Source: an uncultured Agitococcus sp.
Lineage (GTDB): Bacteria; Pseudomonadota; Gammaproteobacteria; Pseudomonadales; Moraxellaceae
Direction of reading: 5' to 3'
DNA length: 14,382 nucleotides
Assembly: GCF_937920075.1 (NCBI RefSeq)
Contig: NZ_CALETI010000066.1
Span: 1-14,382 of the forward strand
The first letter of the stretch is position 1. Each line of letters starts with the position of its first letter. The notes beneath the pieces were generated by a model. It was given only the letters and a program-made list of their open reading frames with translations, made no database searches and was not told the origin of the DNA. Of the stretch, positions 1 to 7,848 are shown piece after piece. The position numbers and the translations under genes were made by a program.

Positions 1-760
1 GTCCACCTGCACGTTGAATAATTTCATCCACTAAAGGAATAAAACTTTCACCGCCTTCTAAACCGAAACGTTTAGCACCGACATATTTATTACCTAAATA
101 TTTTTCTAAGCCTTCGGCAGCCGTTAAACGTTCTAAAATATGCTTTTTAACTTCGGGAGCAAAATTAGGATTACCACGCACACCTTCTAAACGACGTTGA
201 ATCCAACGCTTTTCGGTGGTATCGACAATGTGCATATACTCCGCACCAATCGAGCCACAATAAATGGCTTCCATGGCATTGACCATTTCGCCTAAGGTTG
301 CTTCGGCTTTGCCAATGGCTAAATTACCCGTTTGGAATACAGTATCAAAGTCTGCACGTGACAAACCATGTGCTGCCAACTCTAAATCAGGGACGTGTTC
401 ACGTTCCATTAATTTAAGAGGGTCAAGCTTGGCTTTTTGATGACCACGGTTGCGATAAGCAGCGATTAACTGTAAGACACCCACTTGACGCTTTTCGTGT
501 TCTGTACTAACACTACTGGCTTGCATGGGTTGGACACGAGTTGAGTTGCGGGCTAATAATAAAAACTGTTCACGGACATTTTTATGGGGCATATCTTGTT
601 GTTGACCGTTGTAAGCGGGTAACTGTTCAAAATAAGCACGCCATTCGTCAGAGACAGATTGCGGCGCAGTTAAAAACTGCTCATACATGTCTTCTACATA
701 GGCTGCATTTTCAGCCGAAAGCTGGGACAAGCTTCGCTGGTGCATTAGACCATTGTGCAT
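1..760 (-). CDS. sucA: 2-oxoglutarate dehydrogenase E1 component, N-terminal part (cut by window edge)
   Basis: This is the thiamine-diphosphate E1 subunit of the 2-oxoglutarate dehydrogenase complex, which decarboxylates 2-oxoglutarate in the TCA cycle. Only the first 253 codons are present; the E. coli protein is about 933 residues. The N-terminus has the pattern of the E1 N-terminal domain (AYVEDMYEQFL then SVSDEWRAYFEQLP). It is followed by YCGSIGAEYMHI, EKRWIQRRLE and FGLEGGESFIPLVDEII, which match E. coli SucA closely. The catalytic domain lies outside the window. The start at 760 is preceded by GAGAGAG seven bases upstream. The gene follows sdhB in the same direction, as in Acinetobacter and E. 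coli, but is separated from it by a terminator and a long gap, so it probably has its own promoter. Confidence 0.95.
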   Translation of the reverse strand, partial: MHNGLMHQRSLSQLSAENAAYVEDMYEQFLTAPQSVSDEWRAYFEQLPAYNGQQQDMPHKNVREQFLLLARNSTRVQPMQASSVSTEHEKRQVGVLQLIAAYRNRGHQKAKLDPLKLMEREHVPDLELAAHGLSRADFDTVFQTGNLAIGKAEATLGEMVNAMEAIYCGSIGAEYMHIVDTTEKRWIQRRLEGVRGNPNFAPEVKKHILERLTAAEGLEKYLGNKYVGAKRFGLEGGESFIPLVDEIIQRAGG

Positions 761-1481
761 GGTAAATCTCTCTCGCAACATATGCTAAATACCTTAGTTG
801 TTTTTAGCAGTGTTACTTTTCCTTTAGGATTAAAAAATCCTGTGTTTTATCATACGATACGCAAATGACTGGATAAGTCATTTACAGCCAAGGTTGAATC
901 GTGTGTCACACGCTCAACTACGTAAGTAGGGTTTTATGTTATACATCAACACGTTAAGATTTACACGTGAAAATTTTCAACTAAACCCTCAAATTGTTAA
1001 CTTAACCGTGAATTACTTCACTTTGTTTAGCATGACGCTATTAAACTTGACCATCAAACAACGTCTGCATCAATTTAAGATATAGCCTAAAGCACAATGA
1101 GCATAAGATATTGATTAGATGTGACAGCTTTATGCCACAAGCTCTTTACGAGCTATGCTGGTGCATTTTTATCAATTCTACATTTCTATGTACTTTTATA
1201 GTGCATCTCAGTTAAGTGTTGCACCGACTACCAGCATTGGTAGAGACTAAGCAAAAAAACTTAGGAAATAAATAGCTTTTATCAAAAAAAATTTAGTGTT
1301 TTTAATATTTTGCTCAATAAAACACATAACAAGCTTGATTGACCGACTTTGTCAGCTACTTCAATAACAACAGCATCAACGCTGACCCGCCCACGTTAGC
1401 AGGATTTGAAGGTTTATCAGCAAGATAACTTGCTTTTCTTTGAAATATTTTGCAATACACATGCCAAATTGTTTCAAAAAC
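761..1481. other. Long non-coding gap between sdhB and sucA with several palindromes
   Basis: No convincing reading frame is present on either strand. The stretch is the leader and presumed promoter region of sucA, which reads leftward. Visible inverted repeats are GGATT/AATCC at 827-840, AAATGACT/AGTCATTT at 863-883, CGTGTG-T-CACACG at 900-912, AGCTC/GAGCT at 1140-1154 and CTACCA/TGGTAG at 1228-1243. None is followed by a T-tract, so they are not simple terminators. I could not identify a confident -35/-10 pair for sucA. Confidence 0.6.
863..883. promoter_or_regulatory. Perfect 8-bp inverted repeat upstream of sucA
   Basis: AAATGACT and AGTCATTT flank a 5-base loop, about 100 bases upstream of the sucA start. 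A second palindrome, CGTGTG-T-CACACG, lies 16 bases further upstream at 900-912. Their position suggests operator sites or leader hairpins of sucA. No regulator is recognised from the sequence. Confidence 0.35.
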
Positions 1482-1511
1482 AAAAAAGCTCATCAGGTGA
1501 TGAGCTTTTTT
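1482..1511 (-). terminator. Intrinsic terminator of the sdhCDAB operon
   Basis: The arms AAAAAAGCTCATCA and TGATGAGCTTTTTT are perfectly complementary, with a GC-containing core (GCTCATC) and T-runs on both strands. It begins 24 bases past the sdhB stop codon. It would end sdh transcription and separate it from sucA, although it could work in either direction. Confidence 0.85.
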
Positions 1512-1535
1512 GCTGATATTTCAAACAATCAAGAC

Positions 1536-2243
1536 TTAACTTGCTTGTTCTAATAACATATTGCGGATATGACCAATGGCCTTAGTTGGATTTAAGCCTT
1601 TAGGACATACACTCACGCAGTTCATAATACCGCGACAACGGAATAAGCTAAATGGATCATCCAAATTTGCTAAACGTTGTGTGGTTTGGGTATCACGTGT
1701 ATCTGCCAAGAAGCGATAGGCTTGCAATAATGCCGATGGGCCTAAGAACTTCTCTGGGTTCCACCAGAAAGATGGACAGCTTGTTGAACAGCAAGCACAC
1801 AAGATACACTCATACAAACCATCTAACTTTTCACGGTCTGCTTGAGACTGTAAACGTTCTTTTGGTGGAGGTGGTGTATCGTTAACCACATAAGGTTGTA
1901 CTTTTTCGTATTGGTTATAGAACATGCTCATGTCTACAACTAAGTCACGAATAATCGGCAAACCGGGTAATGGACGTAAAACGATCTTTTTAGGTAATTC
2001 TTGCATGTTAACCAAACAAGCCAAACCGTTTTTACCGTTGATGTTCATACCGTCAGAACCACAAATACCCTCACGGCAAGAACGACGGAAACTTAAAGTT
2101 TCGTCCATCTTTTTTAACTTTAACAAGGCATCAAGCAACATCCGCTCGTTACCTTCTAAAGTAATTTCATAAGTTTGCATATAAGGGGCGTTATCCTTAT
2201 CGGGGTTATAACGCATCACTTCAAAAATACGCACGTCACTCAT
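1536..2243 (-). CDS. sdhB: Succinate dehydrogenase iron-sulfur subunit
   Basis: This subunit carries the three Fe-S clusters that pass electrons from SdhA flavin to ubiquinone at the inner membrane. At 235 residues it matches the E. coli protein (238). The N-terminal ferredoxin domain has the [2Fe-2S] ligands C56, C61, D64 and C76; Asp at the third position is normal for the E. coli type. The C-terminal domain has CILCACCSTSCP and later FRCRGIMNCVSVCPKGLNP for the [4Fe-4S] and [3Fe-4S] clusters. The start is supported by GGGGAG seven bases upstream, and the gap to sdhA is 14 bases. It is the last gene of sdhCDAB. Confidence 0.98.
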   Translation of the reverse strand: MSDVRIFEVMRYNPDKDNAPYMQTYEITLEGNERMLLDALLKLKKMDETLSFRRSCREGICGSDGMNINGKNGLACLVNMQELPKKIVLRPLPGLPIIRDLVVDMSMFYNQYEKVQPYVVNDTPPPPKERLQSQADREKLDGLYECILCACCSTSCPSFWWNPEKFLGPSALLQAYRFLADTRDTQTTQRLANLDDPFSLFRCRGIMNCVSVCPKGLNPTKAIGHIRNMLLEQAS

Positions 2244-2257
2244 TATAACTCTCCCCT

Positions 2258-4033
2258 TTAGAATGTACGCTTCTTAGGCGGAATGGTTTCGACAGTTAAA
2301 GGAATCATCTTAACTGGCTTATAATCTAAACGGTTACCGTCTTTGTACCACAAGGTGTGTTTCATCCAGTTAGCATCATCACGCTCTGGATAATCATCAT
2401 GAGCATGCGCGCCACGGCTTTCTGGGCGAGCAGCCGCAGAAATAATCGTTGCTTTTGCTGCTTCGATGAGGTTTTGTAATTCCAAAGCTTCGATACGTGC
2501 AGTATTAAACACTTTAGATTTATCTTTGAGGTGAATGTTTTCTAAACGTTTTTCCAACTCAAGAACTTTTTTCACACCCTCTTCCATGATGGCTTGGGTA
2601 CGGAATACACCCGCATGAGCTTGCATGATTTTACGCAAATCATTAGCAATATCTTGAGCATATTCACCAGAGGTGGAGTCATCCAATTTCTTAATACGCG
2701 CTAAAGTTAAATCTAACACGTCTTTAGGTAATGGCTTAAATTCATGTGGTGCACGACGTACGGTGTCAATAATATGCTCACCTGCTGCCTTACCAAACAC
2801 GATTAAGTCTAACAAAGAGTTTGTACCTAAACGGTTAGCACCGTGTACGCTGACGCAAGAACATTCACCAATCGCGTATAAACCTTTAACAACAGTGTTT
2901 GGATTACCGTCTTTAGGCACAACGACTTGACCATTGATGTTGGTTGGAATACCGCCCATTTGATAGTGAATGGTTGGCACCACAGGAATTGGCTCTTTAG
3001 TACAATCAACGTTAGCAAACTTCTTACCAATCTCATAAACAGACGGTAAGCGTTTCATAATGGTTTCAACGCCTAAGTGAGTTAAGTCAAGAACAACATA
3101 ATCACCATTAGGACCACAACCACGGCCTTCTTTGATTTCTTGGTCCATAGAGCGAGACACGAAGTCACGTGGAGCTAAATCTTTGAGGTTTGGTGCATAA
3201 CGCTCCATGAAGCGTTCGCCGTTTTTGTTACGGAGTAAACCACCTTCACCACGACAACCTTCGGTTAACAATACACCCGCACCAGCCACACCGGTTGGGT
3301 GGAATTGCCAGAATTCCATATCTTCTAATGGAATACCTGCACGGGCTGCCATACCTAAACCATCACCTGTGTTAATGAAGGCATTAGTAGATGCAGCATA
3401 AATACGACCTGCACCACCTGTGGCAAATAAAGTACATTTGGCTTGGAAAACCGCAACTTCACCTGTTTCTAAGTCAATTGCTGTTACGCCTAAGACATCA
3501 CCATCTTCATCACGAATTAAATCTAAAGCGATCCATTCGACAAAGAACTTAGTTTTAGCGCGTAAATTTTGTTGATACAAAGTATGCAACAAGGCATGGC
3601 CTGTACGGTCAGCAGCAGCACAAGCACGTTGAACTGGCTTTTCACCATAGTTAGAGGTATGACCACCGAATGGACGCTGATAAATAGTGCCATCTTCGTT
3701 ACGGTCAAAAGGCATACCCATATGTTCTAATTCATAGACCATTTTGGGAGCTTCACGACACATAAACTCAATCGCGTCTTGGTCGCCCAAATAGTCAGAA
3801 CCTTTGACGGTATCAAAGAAGTGATAATGCCAATTGTCTTCGTTCATGTTACCCAAAGACGCACCAATACCACCTTGAGCGGCAACAGTGTGTGAACGCG
3901 TTGGGAATACTTTGGTTAAAACGGCAACACTTAAACCAGCACGGGCTAATTGTAAGGAAGCACGCATACCAGAACCGCCACCACCGACGATAACGGCATC
4001 AAAACTGAGGGTACGAATATTGCTATGAGACAT
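2258..4033 (-). CDS. sdhA: Succinate dehydrogenase flavoprotein subunit
   Basis: This is the catalytic subunit, which oxidises succinate to fumarate using covalently bound FAD on the cytoplasmic face of the membrane. Its 591 residues compare with 588 in E. coli. The Rossmann FAD motif VGGGGSGMRAS is at residues 16-26, and the FAD-attachment histidine is H48 in RSHTVAAQGG. Active-site signatures HPTGV, TEGCRGEGG and HGANRLGTNSLLDL are intact. The start codon lies three bases after the sdhD stop, with GGGG about ten bases upstream, so translation is probably coupled to sdhD. No defects are seen. Confidence 0.98.
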   Translation of the reverse strand: MSHSNIRTLSFDAVIVGGGGSGMRASLQLARAGLSVAVLTKVFPTRSHTVAAQGGIGASLGNMNEDNWHYHFFDTVKGSDYLGDQDAIEFMCREAPKMVYELEHMGMPFDRNEDGTIYQRPFGGHTSNYGEKPVQRACAAADRTGHALLHTLYQQNLRAKTKFFVEWIALDLIRDEDGDVLGVTAIDLETGEVAVFQAKCTLFATGGAGRIYAASTNAFINTGDGLGMAARAGIPLEDMEFWQFHPTGVAGAGVLLTEGCRGEGGLLRNKNGERFMERYAPNLKDLAPRDFVSRSMDQEIKEGRGCGPNGDYVVLDLTHLGVETIMKRLPSVYEIGKKFANVDCTKEPIPVVPTIHYQMGGIPTNINGQVVVPKDGNPNTVVKGLYAIGECSCVSVHGANRLGTNSLLDLIVFGKAAGEHIIDTVRRAPHEFKPLPKDVLDLTLARIKKLDDSTSGEYAQDIANDLRKIMQAHAGVFRTQAIMEEGVKKVLELEKRLENIHLKDKSKVFNTARIEALELQNLIEAAKATIISAAARPESRGAHAHDDYPERDDANWMKHTLWYKDGNRLDYKPVKMIPLTVETIPPKKRTF

Positions 4034-4036
4034 TAC

Positions 4037-4402
4037 TTAATTACCCCACAAAATGATAGCACCCCAAACCACATAGACAAAAATAGCAATTGCCATAGCG
4101 ATTTGAGTAATTACGCGTAAAAAGTTTGCACTTGCACCCATTTGACGAGTAGTCATATAGTCTGTGGTCACAGTCCATAAACCTACCCAAGAGTGGCCAG
4201 CTAACGATAATAAAGACAATAAGCTAAAAATACGCATTGCTGTGCAAGTCATAAAACTGTGCCAAGCATCATAAGTCACTTGACCAGCGGTTAATAACCA
4301 ACCAACAATCACCACAAAATAGACAGCTAAGATGACAGCACTGACACGTTGTACGAGCCAGTCGCTCATGCCCGAACGGCTAAAACTGGTTGCACTTTTC
4401 AT
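4037..4402 (-). CDS. sdhD: Succinate dehydrogenase membrane anchor subunit D
   Basis: This small membrane subunit, with SdhC, binds heme b and ubiquinone. I place the start at 4402 (protein MKSATSFSRSG..., 121 residues) rather than the in-frame ATG at 4417. It aligns with the E. coli N-terminus, has GGGTGG just upstream, and its ATG overlaps the sdhC stop as ATGA. Three hydrophobic helices are visible (about residues 20-38, 56-78 and 92-118). H70 in SLAGHSWVGLW corresponds to the heme ligand, and D81-Y82 correspond to the quinone-site Asp-Tyr pair of the E. coli protein. Confidence 0.93.
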   Translation of the reverse strand: MKSATSFSRSGMSDWLVQRVSAVILAVYFVVIVGWLLTAGQVTYDAWHSFMTCTAMRIFSLLSLLSLAGHSWVGLWTVTTDYMTTRQMGASANFLRVITQIAMAIAIFVYVVWGAIILWGN

Positions 4403-4803
4403 GACAATACCACCCAATAAAAGGCCAAGGCGATGAAAAAGGCAGAAATAGCTAAAATAGCAGAGGCGAAAGCACGACCACTTTTTAACTCTTCAGCAAT
4501 ACCAAAATCCATGACTAAGTGTTTAATACCAGCAAAGAAATGGTAAATTAAACCTGCAAGAGCCACAAAAAGAACAAAACGGCCAATAAAACCACCTAAA
4601 ATGGTGTCTTTTACGTAGTTAAAAGACTCTTCGGAAGCCAAAGAACCTTGCAAAATATAAAGAAGGACAGGAATCAACAAGAACACGACAATTCCCGAAA
4701 TACGATGCAGAATAGAAGCCATCGCAACAGGCGACTTCATATTCACTTCGAGAACCATACCTAATGACAAGTTGACAGGTCTATTGCTTTTCACAGCGGG
4801 CAC
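4399..4803 (-). CDS. sdhC: Succinate dehydrogenase cytochrome b556 subunit
   Basis: This is the first gene of the operon and the second membrane anchor. It has the family signature SNRPVNL near the N-terminus, ASILHRISG with the Ser and Arg of the quinone site, and IYHFFAGIKHLVMDFG with the heme-ligand histidine. Three transmembrane helices follow in order. The start is uncertain because no ATG is available. Candidates are GTG at 4803 (VPAVKSNRPVNL, 134 residues), GTG at 4794, which has AGGG eight bases upstream, and TTG at 4824. I chose 4803 because related proteins appear to begin with PAVKSNRPVNL; 4794 has the better ribosome site. The end overlaps sdhD by four bases. Confidence 0.92.
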   Translation of the reverse strand: MPAVKSNRPVNLSLGMVLEVNMKSPVAMASILHRISGIVVFLLIPVLLYILQGSLASEESFNYVKDTILGGFIGRFVLFVALAGLIYHFFAGIKHLVMDFGIAEELKSGRAFASAILAISAFFIALAFYWVVLS

Positions 4804-4948
4804 CCTGCGTAATTTAAGGCTCAAAAGATGAGCGAACCAAAGGGAGGAATAAAGCGTAGTCTCCCCTCTTTTGAAGGTTCAAAATAACGGGCAGTTGACT
4901 GCTGGCTTTATTCGACAAGTGGCGGCGTTGCCAAAATAACAATACTCT
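4804..4948 (-). other. Proximal part of the sdh operon leader
   Basis: This stretch would be the transcribed leader just before sdhC if the promoter at 5064-5092 is used. It holds the palindrome TTTTGAA-GG-TTCAAAA at 4869-4884 and G-rich and C-rich tracts (GGGGAG, CCTCCC) that could pair. No gene is seen. Confidence 0.4.
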
Positions 4949-5044
4949 GGACTTACGCATTGTTTCGCAATTAGCGCGGTTTGTGAACTAAACATCGTGG
5001 ACAACGATTTTTAGTGAGCAAATAAGCGATAACCGCGTAAGTCT
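4949..5044. mobile_element. Miniature inverted-repeat element, copy 1 (96 bp), in the sdh leader
   Basis: It begins GGACTTACGC and ends GCGTAAGTCT, with one mismatch in the 10-bp terminal inverted repeat. The right flank is TA and the left flank is CT. It aligns along its whole length with the copy at 14096-14192, including the right-end block AAATAAGCGATAACCGCG and an internal ATCGT...ACGAT hairpin. It has no coding capacity. It lies between the predicted sdh promoter and sdhC, so it would be part of the operon's mRNA leader. Confidence 0.75.
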
Positions 5045-5063
5045 TAACTATAGACGGCGCGAA

Positions 5064-5092
5064 ATTATAGACATCTTAGCGCGAGATTACAA
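5064..5092 (-). promoter_or_regulatory. Predicted sigma70 promoter of sdhCDAB
   Basis: On the minus strand, TTGTAA (5087-5092) and TATAAT (5064-5069) are separated by exactly 17 bases. The hexamer TCGCGC occurs twice in direct orientation, once in the spacer and once just after the -10 box, and may be an operator. Transcription would start near 5057 and give a leader of about 250 nt. Confidence 0.65.
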
Positions 5093-5556
5093 ACAAGATA
5101 CAGTTCGAGCCTTGTACAAAACAGACTTTTTTCGTTAATTAATACGTTTTTGCCAAAGAGCTAGTTTATTTTTTAAGCAATCGAACAGAATAACGGCATT
5201 TAAACACAATCGTTTACGTTTAGCCCCTCTCGCTTTATTGACAAAATCATAACAAACTTTAAGCTAACGCCGTTTTTGTTAAGCTCAATTACTCATAAAG
5301 TTATTAGCCTCATGTCTCTTTTGATGTCATGAGTTCATAAATTCTAAGAGCTTATTATCAGAGTGATATTTCATTGGCATCATTTTTGCCTTAAACTCTG
5401 TTAAAAATTCTTGGACTTTGGCTAAAAAGTTTGAGTTCCTCAAATTAGACTTATTAATTATCTAATAAGTTTGAATTAGGACATGAAATTTTAATACGCA
5501 CTCACGATGCGTCAAGTCCTGCTTGCTATTGCACTGAAAAACCACAGGAGACTGCC
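5093..5556. promoter_or_regulatory. gltA: Upstream region of gltA, divergent from sdhC
   Basis: No gene is seen here. A perfect TTGACA is at 5238-5243 but lacks a good -10 box at the proper distance (AAGCTA at 17). An inverted repeat CTCATG/CATGAG spans 5309-5333. A stronger one, ACTTATTA-6-TAATAAGT, spans 5449-5470, about 87 bases before gltA. Just before the gltA start is AGGAG at -10. The gltA promoter cannot be fixed from sequence alone. Confidence 0.45.
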
Positions 5557-6837
5557 ATGACGGGCAAAACAGCCACGTTAACCGTTGGTGATAAAAGTAT
5601 CAACCTGCCTATTTATAGCGGCACTTTAGGCCCAGACGTTATTGATGTAAAAGACGTTTTAAGTAACGGCTACTTTACCTATGACCCTGGTTTTATGGCG
5701 ACTTCTGCTTGCGAATCTAAGATTACCTTTATTGACGGCGATAAAGGCATTTTGTTGCACCGTGGCTACCCAATTGACCAGTTAGCAGAAAAATCAGACT
5801 ACCTCGAAACTTGCTATTTATTATTAAATGGCGAATTGCCCAATGCAGAACAAAAAGTTGCATTTGAAAAATTAATTACTAACCACACCATGGTTCATGA
5901 ACAACTCCAGTTTTTCTATCGTGGCTTCCGTCGTGATGCTCACCCAATGGCAGTGATGTGTGGTGTTGTTGGTGCTTTGTCTGCGTTCTACCACGACAAT
6001 TTAGATATTAATAATCCAGAGCATCGTCACATTGCGGCAATCCGTTTGATTGCTAAAATGCCAACGATGGCAGCAATGAGCTATAAGTATTCCATGGGTC
6101 AACCCTTTATGTACCCACGTAATGACTTAAGCTACTCCGAAAACTTCTTACACATGATGTTTGCAACACCCTGTGAAGAATACAAAGTTAATCCAATCAT
6201 TGCGAAAGCAATGGATCGTATTTTTGTATTACACGCAGACCACGAGCAAAACGCCTCTACTTCTACTGTACGTTTAACAGGCTCTACAGGTGCAAATCCT
6301 TATGCTTGTATCGCTGCAGGTATTGCCGCATTGTGGGGTCCTTCTCACGGTGGTGCAAACGAAGCTGTGTTAAAAATGTTAGACGAAATCGGTGATGTCT
6401 CTAAGTTAGATGACTTCATTGCTCGCGTAAAAGACAAAAATGACAGCACTAAGTTAATGGGCTTCGGTCACCGCGTTTACAAAAACTTTGACCCACGCGC
6501 CAAAGTGATGAAACAAACTTGTGACGAAGTGTTGACTGCTCTTGGCATCAACGATCCACAATTAGAATTAGCCATGAAACTCGAAGAAATCGCCTTAAGT
6601 GACGAATACTTCGTAAAACGTAAACTCTATCCAAACGTAGACTTCTACTCTGGTATTATCTTAAAAGCTATCGGTATTCCAACTTCTATGTTTACCGTTA
6701 TTTTCGCTTTAGGTCGCACACCAGGTTGGATTGCACACTGGTTAGAAATGCACTCTGCTGCTTACAAAATCGGTCGTCCACGTCAGTTATATACTGGCGC
6801 AACACAACGCGATTTTGTGCCAGTCGAACAACGTTAA
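5557..6837 (+). CDS. gltA: Citrate synthase, type II (hexameric, NADH-sensitive class)
   Basis: It condenses oxaloacetate with acetyl-CoA to citrate, the entry step of the TCA cycle. Its 426 residues are nearly collinear with E. coli GltA (427). The catalytic triad is at H264 (GPSHGGAN), H305 (GFGHRVY) and D362 (YPNVDFYSG), the same numbering as in E. coli. Other signatures are CESKITFIDGD, FRRDAHPMAVMCG and LHADHEQNASTSTVR. The start is supported by AGGAG six bases upstream. The gene is monocistronic, closed by the terminator at 6849-6879, and divergent from sdhCDAB. NADH inhibition is inferred from class membership. Confidence 0.98.
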   Translation: MTGKTATLTVGDKSINLPIYSGTLGPDVIDVKDVLSNGYFTYDPGFMATSACESKITFIDGDKGILLHRGYPIDQLAEKSDYLETCYLLLNGELPNAEQKVAFEKLITNHTMVHEQLQFFYRGFRRDAHPMAVMCGVVGALSAFYHDNLDINNPEHRHIAAIRLIAKMPTMAAMSYKYSMGQPFMYPRNDLSYSENFLHMMFATPCEEYKVNPIIAKAMDRIFVLHADHEQNASTSTVRLTGSTGANPYACIAAGIAALWGPSHGGANEAVLKMLDEIGDVSKLDDFIARVKDKNDSTKLMGFGHRVYKNFDPRAKVMKQTCDEVLTALGINDPQLELAMKLEEIALSDEYFVKRKLYPNVDFYSGIILKAIGIPTSMFTVIFALGRTPGWIAHWLEMHSAAYKIGRPRQLYTGATQRDFVPVEQR

Positions 6838-6848
6838 TTTTAACGAAG

Positions 6849-6879
6849 ATAAAGGCCGCAACAGCGGCCTTTATTTTTT
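6849..6879 (+). terminator. Intrinsic terminator of gltA
   Basis: The arms AAAGGCCGC and GCGGCCTTT form a perfect 9-bp stem, extendable by two A-T pairs, with an AACA loop and a run of six T. It starts 11 bases after the gltA stop. The next gene's ribosome site (AGGAG, 6880-6884) follows immediately. Confidence 0.92.
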
Positions 6880-6893
6880 AGGAGCGTAATAAA

Positions 6894-7766
6894 ATGAAGC
6901 TTGCATTTATTGGCTTAGGAAATATGGGTTATCCTATGGCTGGTCATTTAGCCAATAAAGGCTATGAAATTGTGGTTTATAATCGTACTACTATTAAAGC
7001 TATACAATGGGCAAAAGAATATAACGCGAGCTATGCAACAACTATCCAACACGCTGTTGCCAATGCTGATATTATTTTTAGCTGTGTGGGTAATGATGAT
7101 GATTTAAGCCAAGTCGTTTTGGCCGAAGATGGCGTCATTCATCATGCCAAAGATGGCACAATTTTGGTAGACCACTCTACTGTGTCGGCAGAAGTGACTC
7201 GTGATTTAGCTAATCTTCTTGCTCAACGTAATGTCAGTTTGGTTGATGCACCTGTCTCTGGTGGACAGCTAGGCGCACAAAAAGGTCAATTAAGTGTGAT
7301 GTGTGGTGCAAAAACAGAGATTTTTGCTCAGGTTGAACCCATCTTACAAGCTTATGGTAAAACCATCATTCATATGGGCGATATTGGCAGTGGCCAACTC
7401 ACCAAAATGGTTAATCAAATTTGTGTCGCAGGTTTATTACAAGGTTTAGCCGAAGGTATTCATTTTGCGCAACAATCTGGCTTAGATGTCGATAAAGCGA
7501 TGAGTGTGATTAGTCAAGGTGCAGCCTCATCGTGGCAAATGGTTAATCGTTATCCCACAATGTTAAAGAATGAATATAACTTTGGCTTTGCAGTCGATTG
7601 GATGCGTAAAGATTTAGATATTTGTTTGGCCGAAGCGGCTAAAAATGGCACACAACTGCCTGTCACTGATTTGGTTAATCAATATTATAAAGACGTACAA
7701 AATCTAGGTGGCGGACGTTGGGATACATCCAGTTTGTTAGTGAGATTGCAACAAGATAAGAATTGA
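6894..7766 (+). CDS. NAD(P)-dependent beta-hydroxyacid dehydrogenase (3-hydroxyisobutyrate dehydrogenase family)
   Basis: This 290-residue cytoplasmic oxidoreductase belongs to the 3-hydroxyisobutyrate dehydrogenase / tartronate semialdehyde reductase / GLYR1-type family. The N-terminal Rossmann fold starts with FIGLGNMGYPMAGHL. The substrate loop DAPVSGG is at 118-124. The catalytic lysine is K171 in GSGQLTKMVNQ, with N174 beside it. The helical C-terminal domain includes FAVDWMRKDL, which I associate with GLYR1-like semialdehyde reductases. The substrate cannot be decided between 3-hydroxyisobutyrate, succinic semialdehyde or related compounds. The start has AGGAG ten bases upstream. It sits alone after the gltA terminator, so its transcription depends on readthrough or an unseen promoter. 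Confidence 0.9.
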   Translation: MKLAFIGLGNMGYPMAGHLANKGYEIVVYNRTTIKAIQWAKEYNASYATTIQHAVANADIIFSCVGNDDDLSQVVLAEDGVIHHAKDGTILVDHSTVSAEVTRDLANLLAQRNVSLVDAPVSGGQLGAQKGQLSVMCGAKTEIFAQVEPILQAYGKTIIHMGDIGSGQLTKMVNQICVAGLLQGLAEGIHFAQQSGLDVDKAMSVISQGAASSWQMVNRYPTMLKNEYNFGFAVDWMRKDLDICLAEAAKNGTQLPVTDLVNQYYKDVQNLGGGRWDTSSLLVRLQQDKN

Positions 7767-7781
7767 TCGGTTTGAAGTATA

Positions 7782-7835
7782 GGACTTACGCATTTCATCG
7801 AAATACGAACAAATAAGCGATAACCGCGTAAGTCC
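7782..7835. mobile_element. Miniature inverted-repeat element, copy 2 (54 bp, internally deleted)
   Basis: It has perfect 10-bp ends (GGACTTACGC and GCGTAAGTCC) flanked by TA on both sides (7780-7781 and 7836-7837), which fits a TA target duplication. Its right 29 bases are identical to the copy at 14096-14192, but about 43 internal bases are missing. It fills most of the 82-bp gap between two converging genes, where its stem could also hinder transcription from either side. Confidence 0.78.
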
Positions 7836-7848
7836 TAATTTATTAGCG

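Noticed and set aside
541..765. Plus-strand reading frame of 74 codons
   Set aside because: It lies antisense to the well-conserved sucA 5' end and matches no recognisable protein.
1380..1480. Possible short gene on the minus strand between sdhB and sucA
   Set aside because: The longest frame is about 27 codons, lies downstream of the sdhB terminator and has no ribosome site.
1536..2243. Asp instead of Cys at the third [2Fe-2S] ligand position of SdhB
   Set aside because: E. coli-type SdhB has the same Asp, so it is not a defect.
1652..3708. Several reading frames of 60-85 codons on both strands within sdhB and sdhA
   Set aside because: All are shadows of the real frames, without ribosome sites or recognisable motifs.
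5238..5243. Perfect TTGACA as the gltA promoter
   Set aside because: The best -10 candidates at 16-17 bases (TAAGCT, AAGCTA) are poor, so I do not call a promoter there.
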